From the NCBI GenBank assembly GCA_002085035.1, contig MZGM01000042.1:1-8517 (forward strand): a DNA stretch of 8,517 bases, read 5' to 3'. Shown here piece after piece: positions 1 through 4,743 of the stretch; position 1 is the stretch's first letter; every line of letters starts with the position of its first letter. This DNA comes from Candidatus Zhuqueibacterota bacterium 4484_219. Its GTDB lineage: Bacteria > Zhuqueibacterota > JdFR-76 > 4484-219. The notes beneath the pieces are model-generated. The model saw only the letters and a program-made list of their open reading frames with translations, was not told where the DNA came from and searched no databases. The translations under genes were made by a program, and so were the position numbers.

Positions 1-68
1 AATTCTTCAATCTTTGATTGCTCCAATTGTGCATCCATAACGAAAACAAGTTCATAAAATCGCAACAT
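1..68 (-). CDS. rpsF: 30S ribosomal protein S6, N-terminal fragment (runs off the left edge)
   Basis: The minus strand reads from an ATG at 68 to the left edge as 22 codons: MLRFYELVFVMDAQLEQSKI, then EE. This is the opening beta strand of ribosomal protein S6 (family pattern M-x-x-Y-E-L-x-x-[IV]-x-x-P/A-x-L). S6 binds 16S rRNA with S18 on the 30S platform. A strong Shine-Dalgarno, AAGGGAGG (73-80), lies 4 bases upstream of the ATG. The gene follows pth with a 31-base gap and is probably the next gene of the same operon. Only about a fifth of the usual ~100-130-residue protein is visible, so the call rests on the N-terminus, the strong RBS and the ribosomal-gene context. Confidence 0.85.
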   Translation of the reverse strand, partial: MLRFYELVFVMDAQLEQSKIEE

Positions 69-99
69 CGAACCTCCCTTGCAAAACGTCGTTTTTTCT

Positions 100-696
100 T
101 TACACCTCTACGTTTACCCATTTTTGATTAAACTTATTCATCGCAACATCAATCCCCTGGGAAATAAAGCACTGAATAGCCTCCACGGCAGTTGGGATCC
201 GTTGGTTTACAACCTTCCACTCTTGCTGCTCAAAGTCTGATAGAACATAACTGACCCAATTTTGTATTTCTGTTTCGCCCTTTACACCAAAACGCAATCG
301 CGGAAATTCCTTACTGTTCAGATGGTGAATAATCGAAGCCAAACCTTTATGCCCCCCATCGCTACCTTTTTTCCGGAGACGAATTGCTCCCAATGGCAAA
401 TGAATATCGTCCACTACAATTAACAAATCAGAAAGTGGAGACTTGTAATAGGCCATTGCTTGAGCTACTGCCCTACCGCTTAGGTTCATATAAGTCAATG
501 GCTTTAGTAATGATACTGCTGCATTGGCATACGTTCCTTCAGCAACAATAAACTCTCCTTCTCCTGGTCTAAATTGCAGCGAAAGGACTTTAGCAAAAGC
601 CTCAACGATCATAAATCCGATATTGTGCCGGGTTTTAGAGTATCGGCGACCCGGGTTTCCTAAACCCACAATTAAGAAATGTTTTTCTACACTCAA
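100..696 (-). CDS. pth: Peptidyl-tRNA hydrolase
   Basis: This cytoplasmic enzyme cleaves the ester bond of peptidyl-tRNAs dropped by stalled ribosomes and so recycles tRNA. The 198-residue length is normal for the family. Visible motifs are GLGNPG (11-16), TRHNIGF with the catalytic His24, TYMNLSG with Asn71, VVDDIHLPLG with the catalytic-site Asp97, and GGHKGL (114-119). In E. coli the last motif is GGHNGL; here Asn is replaced by Lys117. The start is a TTG at 696: an in-frame TAA lies two codons upstream and the next in-frame ATG falls after the catalytic His. There is no good Shine-Dalgarno, and the TTG lies 11 bases after the ctc stop, so translation is probably coupled to ctc. The prs-ctc-pth order is the same as in Bacillus, where pth is called spoVC. 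Confidence 0.96.
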   Translation of the reverse strand: MSVEKHFLIVGLGNPGRRYSKTRHNIGFMIVEAFAKVLSLQFRPGEGEFIVAEGTYANAAVSLLKPLTYMNLSGRAVAQAMAYYKSPLSDLLIVVDDIHLPLGAIRLRKKGSDGGHKGLASIIHHLNSKEFPRLRFGVKGETEIQNWVSYVLSDFEQQEWKVVNQRIPTAVEAIQCFISQGIDVAMNKFNQKWVNVEV

Positions 697-707
697 TCTT
701 TACTGGC

Positions 708-1367
708 TTATTTTTCTGCAGTTTTTTCCTGTTGGTCGCGCTCTTTTTCGCCAATTACCTCCGGCTCTTTAAGTTCTTCTTCAACCTCTACTTCTTCCGC
801 AGGTGTTACTTCGGGCATCACTGCCGGAGGAACTACTGTTGCTAAAAGATGTTCTTTGTCTGTGACAATTTCAACATTCCCTGGTTCAATATCTTTTACT
901 AAAATAGAGTCTCCAATTTTTAAAGAACTTACATCCACCTCGATTGAATCAGGAATTTCCTTAGGCAAACATTCAACTTCCACTTCCCGAAGATGATGTT
1001 CCAATATGCCCCCCTCAGTTTTCACACCCTCAGGGGTACCTACCAGATGTATTGGAACTTTCACAACAATCTTTTCAGTGGCTTTAACCCCCATAAGGTC
1101 TACATGCAAAATATTTCCTTTTACAGGATCACGCTGTACTTCCCTAATAACACAAGATTTCCTTCCCCCTTTTCCAAAATTCAATGTAAAAACACTAATA
1201 TTCGAAGTCAGTAACTTACGTAATTCTTTCTCATTGACTATCAGGGGTATGGAATCCTTTCCATGCATGTAATACACCCCGGGGATTTTCCCAGATTTTC
1301 GCAATTGCTTCAGGTACGATTTGGTATTTTTCTGACGTTTTTCTACCTGTAATGCCGCCTCAGCCAT
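708..1367 (-). CDS. rplY: 50S ribosomal protein L25 / general stress protein Ctc
   Basis: This is a 219-residue protein of the long, two-domain L25/TL5/Ctc type. It has an N-terminal 5S rRNA-binding beta-barrel (about residues 1-90: KRQKNTKSYLKQLRKSGKIPGVYY, with R-K-S-G-K-I-P-G-V-Y typical of the family), then a C-terminal TL5-like domain (KVPIHLVGTPEGVKTEGG; HLREVEVECLPKEIPD). It ends in a very acidic, Glu-rich tail of about 35 residues that is probably disordered. The protein binds 5S rRNA in the central protuberance of the 50S subunit; the Bacillus homologue is induced by stress. An upstream in-frame ATG at 1388 would add seven residues and overlap the prs stop as ATGA, but it has no Shine-Dalgarno. 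The ATG at 1367 has AAAGGAG eight bases before it, so I chose it. The gap to prs is then 17 bases. Confidence 0.94.
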   Translation of the reverse strand: MAEAALQVEKRQKNTKSYLKQLRKSGKIPGVYYMHGKDSIPLIVNEKELRKLLTSNISVFTLNFGKGGRKSCVIREVQRDPVKGNILHVDLMGVKATEKIVVKVPIHLVGTPEGVKTEGGILEHHLREVEVECLPKEIPDSIEVDVSSLKIGDSILVKDIEPGNVEIVTDKEHLLATVVPPAVMPEVTPAEEVEVEEELKEPEVIGEKERDQQEKTAEK

Positions 1368-1375
1368 AGTACTTA

Positions 1376-1382
1376 CTCCTTT
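1376..1382 (-). promoter_or_regulatory. Ribosome binding site that sets the ctc/rplY start
   Basis: AAAGGAG on the minus strand, 8 bases before the ATG at 1367. It lies inside the seven codons that would be added by the upstream ATG at 1388, so the shorter protein is the likely product. Confidence 0.75.
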
Positions 1383-1384
1383 TT

Positions 1385-2341
1385 TCATTTCACAATGTCA
1401 AATAATACACTAATCGATTTCTCCTCGTGGATGCAATTAATCGCCTGAGCAAATAGACTGTCCACACTTAAAATCTTGAGCTTAGAAATTTGCTTTTCAG
1501 GAGGAATTAAAACAGAATCACTTACCACAATTTCTTTTATTGGAGCCTGATCAATCCTTTGCACTGCTTCGTCGTTCAACAGTGCATGGGTGCAGGCCAC
1601 ATAAATATCCCTTGCACCTAACTTCTCTTCTTTTAGCCTTTGAACAGCCCGGATCAGTGTACGACCAGTGTCTATCATGTCATCAACAATTAGCACGTTT
1701 TTGTGGTGTACATTCCCCATAATTTCCATCTCTGCAACTTTGTTCTGCTCTTCTCGACGTTTATATGCCAACGCCAGCTCAGCTTTCAGTCTTTTAGCGT
1801 AAGCTCGAGCCATACCGATACCACCTAAATCCGGAGCCATTACTACCAAGTTAGGAATCTTCTTCTTGCGAAAATAATTCATAAATACATAAGAACAGTA
1901 AAGATGATCAAACGGAATATCAAAGAACCCCTGAATTTGGGGGGCATGAAGATCCATGGTGAGAACTCGATCAGCACCAGCTACAGTGATTAGATTGGCA
2001 ATCAATTTGGCAGAAATGGGCACACGTGGTTGATCCTTACGATCCTGACGTGCATAGCCAAAATAGGGAATTACTGCTGTGATTCGAGCTGCTGAGGCTC
2101 GCCTTGCCGCATCAATCATAATCAAAAGTTCTAGCAAATTCTCCGCTGGCGAGTTAGTAGATTGAATAATAAAAACATCTGCACCACGAATATTCTCGTT
2201 GTATTTGACCCAAATCTCTCCATCGCTAAAGCGCCGTATAGTCATTGAGCCCAGCTTTAGGTTAAGCTTTTCGGCAATCTTAGCTGCCAAAGTTGGATTG
2301 GCTGAACCAGAAAATATTTTCTTCTCTCTACTCTTTTTCAT
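1385..2341 (-). CDS. prs: Ribose-phosphate pyrophosphokinase (PRPP synthetase)
   Basis: This enzyme makes PRPP from ribose-5-phosphate and ATP, the precursor for purine, pyrimidine, NAD, His and Trp synthesis. The 318-residue length fits class I enzymes. Visible motifs are FSGSANPTLA (10-19), RRFSDGE (36-42), the ATP-binding segment YARQDRKDQPRVPISAK (96-112), MDLHAPQIQGFFDIP (129-143) with His132, the APDLGG ribose-phosphate region (169-174), catalytic Lys194 and Arg196 in YKRREE, and the PRPP loop VDDMIDTGRT (219-228). The frame is open upstream to an ATG at 2422, but that would run about 50 bases into spoVG. The ATG at 2341 begins exactly where family homology starts and has a weak AGG about 5 bases upstream. 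It lies 31 bases after spoVG. The glmU gene found between spoVG and prs in Bacillus is absent. Confidence 0.97.
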   Translation of the reverse strand: MKKSREKKIFSGSANPTLAAKIAEKLNLKLGSMTIRRFSDGEIWVKYNENIRGADVFIIQSTNSPAENLLELLIMIDAARRASAARITAVIPYFGYARQDRKDQPRVPISAKLIANLITVAGADRVLTMDLHAPQIQGFFDIPFDHLYCSYVFMNYFRKKKIPNLVVMAPDLGGIGMARAYAKRLKAELALAYKRREEQNKVAEMEIMGNVHHKNVLIVDDMIDTGRTLIRAVQRLKEEKLGARDIYVACTHALLNDEAVQRIDQAPIKEIVVSDSVLIPPEKQISKLKILSVDSLFAQAINCIHEEKSISVLFDIVK

Positions 2342-2372
2342 TGTACCTAAAAAAATCCAATAAATTGAGTGG

Positions 2373-2660
2373 TTATTTACTATTTGCAGCGGTCTGAGAC
2401 TTCTCTTCCGCCAGTACTTCATGATACGCTTCGAGAACTATTTTCTCCATTTTAATCCGAAACTCATTAGTAATTGGATGCGCAATGTCTCGATAAGTAC
2501 CATCATTTAACTTCCTGCTGGGCATCGAGACAAACAATCCCTTGTTACCATTAATCACCTTAAGACCACGCACCACGAAGACATCATCAAAAGTAACATT
2601 AGCAAATGCCTTTAACCTTTCTTCGTCCATAAGGTTAATACTTACTTCGGTGATCTCCAT
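2373..2660 (-). CDS. spoVG: SpoVG family RNA/DNA-binding regulator
   Basis: The 95-residue protein matches SpoVG over its whole length: MEITEVSINL at the start, then ERLKAFANVTFDDVFVVRGLKVI, and GLFVSMPSRK followed by YRDIAHPITNEFR. The family forms small dimers that bind nucleic acid. It is known from sporulation and septation in Bacillus and from regulation in Staphylococcus, Listeria and Borrelia. Nothing here implies sporulation, since many non-sporing phyla carry the gene. The ATG at 2660 has a strong GGAGG-containing RBS. The C-terminal tail is short and polar (EEKSQTAANSK). It sits between ispE and prs as in Firmicutes, but it is separated from ispE by a repeat element that may supply or alter its transcription. 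Confidence 0.96.
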   Translation of the reverse strand: MEITEVSINLMDEERLKAFANVTFDDVFVVRGLKVINGNKGLFVSMPSRKLNDGTYRDIAHPITNEFRIKMEKIVLEAYHEVLAEEKSQTAANSK

Positions 2661-2664
2661 ACTG

Positions 2665-2672
2665 CCCCTCCC
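2665..2672 (-). promoter_or_regulatory. Strong ribosome binding site of spoVG
   Basis: GGGAGGGG on the minus strand. Its GGAGG core lies 6 bases before the spoVG ATG. It falls outside the inserted element and would also lie within the reconstructed 20-base ispE-spoVG gap, so it predates the insertion. Confidence 0.8.
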
Positions 2673-2728
2673 TATTTAATTTACAAATAGACTTCTGCAA
2701 AATAGACAATTTACATCTTGAATTAATG

Positions 2729-2751
2729 GTAGTCGCAACCTTTAGGTTGCG
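2729..2751 (+). repeat. REP-like hairpin 1 (GTAG plus stem-loop)
   Basis: GTAG (2729-2732), a two-base spacer, then the stem GCAACCT / AGGTTGC (2735-2741 / 2744-2750) with a tiny loop. A further C-G pair (2734/2751) extends the stem. A GTAG tetranucleotide just 5' of a palindrome is the signature of REP sequences mobilised by RAYT (TnpA-REP, IS200/IS605-related) enzymes. No RAYT gene is in the window. Confidence 0.7.
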
Positions 2752-2757
2752 TAAGGC

Positions 2758-2780
2758 GTCATAAATATAGAACTTATGAC
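2758..2780. repeat. Central AT-rich hairpin between the two REP-like units
   Basis: GTCATAA (2758-2764) and its perfect complement TTATGAC (2774-2780) enclose a 9-base loop. It occupies the linker between the two REP-like hairpins, where mosaic elements (BIMEs) carry linker sequence. Its seven pairs are mostly A-T, so it is the weakest of the three stems. Confidence 0.55.
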
Positions 2781-2782
2781 TC

Positions 2783-2804
2783 GCAGGCTTCAGCCTGCAG
2801 CTAC
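2783..2804 (-). repeat. REP-like hairpin 2, inverted relative to hairpin 1
   Basis: Read on the minus strand: GTAG (2804-2801), a two-base spacer, then the stem GCAGGCT / AGCCTGC (2798-2792 / 2789-2783). It has the same layout as hairpin 1 in opposite orientation. The two stems differ at two base pairs, and both differences are compensated on the other arm. The flanks TGGTAG (2727-2732) and CTACCA (2801-2806) also pair, so the whole unit can fold as a branched structure closed by the terminal inverted repeats. Confidence 0.7.
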
Positions 2805-2833
2805 CAATTTTCGCATTTTGCAGAAGTCTGAAT

Positions 2834-3691
2834 TTACAAATCCAAAACAGGTTTTGCTAAAAATGTAGGGTACTGTCTTCTAAAATGATAATATGCCTTT
2901 TCCGCATCTGATTTATGTTCAAAAAGTCCATAAATTGCAGAACCGCTACCCGACAAACTTGCATAAAAGGCATCGTTCTGAAGCTCTTCTTTGATCTTTT
3001 TCAATTGCGGATAGTGTGCAAAAATTACACTCTCAAAATCGTTCCGGAAAAATTCAACAAATTCATGAAGTTGAATTTGCTGCAATGAATAACTATCTAA
3101 TTTAACATCTTTTTTAGAATTTGTCAAGTTAATTTTATAATTTCCATAAGCCCAACCAGAAGAAATCTGAATTTCAGGGTAGATTACCACAACGTAGTAG
3201 TCCCATGGTGACTCAAAGTAGTTTAGAATTTCACCTCGTCCCGTTGCCAGAGCGGTACCGGAACGCAGAAAAAATGGCACATCTGAACCCAATTGTTTGG
3301 CCAACTCAAAAAGCTGCAAATCGGATAAGTTCAATTGCCAAAGCTGATTTAGCGCCAAGAGGGTGGCTGCAGCATTGCTGCTTCCACCTCCCAACCCTGC
3401 TCCAAGTGGAATTTTTTTCTCAATATGAATCCTACATCCTTTACCTGCTCCACCTACTTCCCTTAACAAAATAGCTGCTTTGAAACACAAATTCGACTCA
3501 TCAGTGGGAACATCAGCACCAGAAACGGTAATTTGAATATCGGTTGTCTCCAATGCCGTAAAGTTCAGATGATCCGCTAAATCAATTGTCTGCAATATTG
3601 TTTCAATATCATGATATCCATCCTCACGCTGCCGAAGAATGCGCAAGGATAGATTAATCTTAGCATACGATGTTATCGACAATTCTGCCAT
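2834..3691 (-). CDS. ispE: 4-diphosphocytidyl-2-C-methyl-D-erythritol kinase
   Basis: IspE is a GHMP-family kinase that phosphorylates CDP-methylerythritol in the MEP pathway of isoprenoid synthesis. The 285-residue protein shows the N-terminal SYAKINLSL with Lys11, the GYHDIETILQTIDLAD segment (25-40), the ATP-binding glycine-rich loop PLGAGLGGGSSNAAA (95-109) and the catalytic Asp137 in GSDVPFF. A C-terminal GHMP motif is seen as SLSGSGSAIYGLF. The frame could start at a TTG at 3703 (four more residues), but that has no RBS. The ATG at 3691 has GAAAG five bases upstream and fits the family's start, so I prefer it. The gene is first in its operon behind a strong promoter. Its stop codon lies inside the 11-bp direct repeat of the inserted element. 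Confidence 0.96.
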   Translation of the reverse strand: MAELSITSYAKINLSLRILRQREDGYHDIETILQTIDLADHLNFTALETTDIQITVSGADVPTDESNLCFKAAILLREVGGAGKGCRIHIEKKIPLGAGLGGGSSNAAATLLALNQLWQLNLSDLQLFELAKQLGSDVPFFLRSGTALATGRGEILNYFESPWDYYVVVIYPEIQISSGWAYGNYKINLTNSKKDVKLDSYSLQQIQLHEFVEFFRNDFESVIFAHYPQLKKIKEELQNDAFYASLSGSGSAIYGLFEHKSDAEKAYYHFRRQYPTFLAKPVLDL

Positions 3692-3757
3692 TATAACTTT
3701 CAAAATGCGAAGCTAAATCGTTTTTCGATAGGTACAACCTTTAGCAAGCCTTTGTGA

Positions 3758-3786
3758 ATATTACGAAATTTTCTCCAATTTGTCAA
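3758..3786 (-). promoter_or_regulatory. Sigma70-type promoter of the ispE operon
   Basis: On the minus strand a perfect -35 TTGACA (3786-3781) is followed by a 17-base spacer and a -10 TAATAT (3763-3758, 4 of 6 to consensus). The predicted start point near 3751 gives a leader of about 60 bases before the ispE ATG. It is the only strong promoter I see for the ispE-spoVG-prs-ctc-pth-rpsF run. Confidence 0.75.
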
Positions 3787-3820
3787 GATATTTTTCTCAC
3801 TACACTTACAAAATTTAGCC

Positions 3821-3849
3821 TTGCTTTTTAAACAGGAAATTACTATTTT
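3821..3849 (+). promoter_or_regulatory. Possible weak promoter for lpxH
   Basis: TTGCTT (3821-3826), a 17-base spacer and TATTTT (3844-3849) lie 33 bases before the lpxH ATG, divergent from the ispE promoter. The -35 matches consensus in 3 of 6 positions and the -10 in 4 of 6. In such AT-rich DNA this could be chance. Confidence 0.35.
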
Positions 3850-3881
3850 GCTTTGGTGTACTATTCTAAAAAGAGGAACAA

Positions 3882-4652
3882 ATGCAAGCTGTTTATTTTA
3901 TTTCAGATGCTCACATTGGCTCGCGCAATCTGCAAAACGAAATAATCAAAGAACAATACCTAATCGACTTTTTCAATTACCTGGAAGGTCAAAATAATGT
4001 TTCCCTTTACATTGTGGGAGATCTCTTCGATTTCTGGTTTGAATACCATTGGGTTATTCCAAATTATTATCAAAGAATTCTCTCAAAGATGCTAATTCTG
4101 CGGGAAAAAGGAATCCCTATCACTTTTGTTACCGGCAATCACGATTTCTGGATGAGAGAATTTTTCCCCACGCAAATGGGGATAAAAGTTTATCACGGCA
4201 TACATACTACCCAACTAGGTGGAAAACAATTTTTTATCTTCCATGGAGACGGGATTATTAAACGAGACGTGGGCTACAGATTGATGAAACGTTTTCTCCA
4301 ACATCCTTTTATCATTAAAATTTACCAATTTCTCCATCCTGATATTGGAATTCCAATAGCCCGTTATGCCTCTCATCTCAGCCGCAATCATTATCAGCAA
4401 GATATTAAAAAACAGCATGAGGAGGATCAAGAATATTTAAATTTTGCTGTAGAACAGTTCAATAAAGGATACGACTTTGTAATCATGGGTCACAGCCATC
4501 GTCCCATGAAAGTTGCTGTTAATTCTCGCATCTATGTAAATTTGGGCGATTGGCTTTCGCATTTTACTTATGCACTCTTCGATGGCAGCCAGCTTACCCT
4601 CAAAAAATGGGAATTGAAATCAGGTAGTAAAGAAAGGAAACTTCTTGGGTAA
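3882..4652 (+). CDS. lpxH: UDP-2,3-diacylglucosamine diphosphatase (LpxH type)
   Basis: LpxH removes UMP from UDP-2,3-diacylglucosamine to give lipid X, a step of lipid A synthesis at the inner face of the cytoplasmic membrane. The 256-residue protein has the calcineurin-like metallophosphoesterase motifs in order: SDAHIG (Asp9, His11), GDLFDFWFEY (46-55, Asp47), GNHDFW (85-90), FHGDG (120-124) and GHSH (203-206). DFWFEY, the LHPDIGIPIARYASHLSR segment and GNHD in place of the enterobacterial GNRD resemble the Bacteroidetes/Chlorobi-type enzymes. The ATG at 3882 has AGAGGA four bases upstream. It implies an outer membrane with lipid A, although some relatives are annotated only as metallophosphoesterases, so substrate identity is by homology. 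It is followed by a PBP gene on the same strand after 91 bases. Confidence 0.87.
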   Translation: MQAVYFISDAHIGSRNLQNEIIKEQYLIDFFNYLEGQNNVSLYIVGDLFDFWFEYHWVIPNYYQRILSKMLILREKGIPITFVTGNHDFWMREFFPTQMGIKVYHGIHTTQLGGKQFFIFHGDGIIKRDVGYRLMKRFLQHPFIIKIYQFLHPDIGIPIARYASHLSRNHYQQDIKKQHEEDQEYLNFAVEQFNKGYDFVIMGHSHRPMKVAVNSRIYVNLGDWLSHFTYALFDGSQLTLKKWELKSGSKERKLLG

Positions 4653-4743
4653 TCCGCACGTTAAAAAAGTTAAATGCCATGGAATGGGATTTACAATTGT
4701 TGTGCGCTCAAAAACTGATTAGTAATTGCAAAAGGATTCAACA

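Larger units (their letters stand above)
2678..2841. mobile_element. MITE-like element with terminal inverted repeats and a flanking direct repeat
   Basis: A perfect 15-bp inverted repeat, AGACTTCTGCAAAAT (2689-2703) and its complement (2815-2829), bounds about 142 bases with no coding potential. The 11-bp sequence AATTTACAAAT occurs directly outside both ends (2678-2688 and 2831-2841, with one extra G at 2830), as a target-site duplication would. The right copy contains the ispE stop codon; the left copy carries a fossil copy of the last ispE codons. Removing the element plus one repeat leaves ispE and spoVG 20 bases apart, matching the rest of the operon. The interior holds two inverted REP-like hairpins and a central hairpin. 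There is no transposase, so any mobilisation would be in trans. I recognise no named family. Confidence 0.72.

Noticed and set aside
1368..1388. Longer ctc/rplY start at the ATG overlapping the prs stop codon
   Set aside because: No Shine-Dalgarno precedes it, while a good AAAGGAG sits inside the extra codons and serves the ATG at 1367.
2342..2422. Extended prs start at 2422
   Set aside because: It would overlap spoVG by about 50 bases and adds residues with no family similarity; homology begins right after the ATG at 2341.
3716..3728. Small palindrome ATCG-TTTTT-CGAT in the ispE leader
   Set aside because: Only four base pairs in AT-rich DNA; not enough for an operator or attenuator call.
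3730..3750. Sequence resembling the first REP-like hairpin (GGTACAACCTTTAGCAAGCC)
   Set aside because: It shares CAACCTTTAG but lacks the complementary arm and the full GTAG, so it cannot form the hairpin; chance or a very decayed copy.
4697..4725. Possible promoter before the PBP gene (TTGTTG, 17 bases, TAGTAA)
   Set aside because: The -10 box matches consensus at only three positions; the gene can be read from the lpxH transcript.
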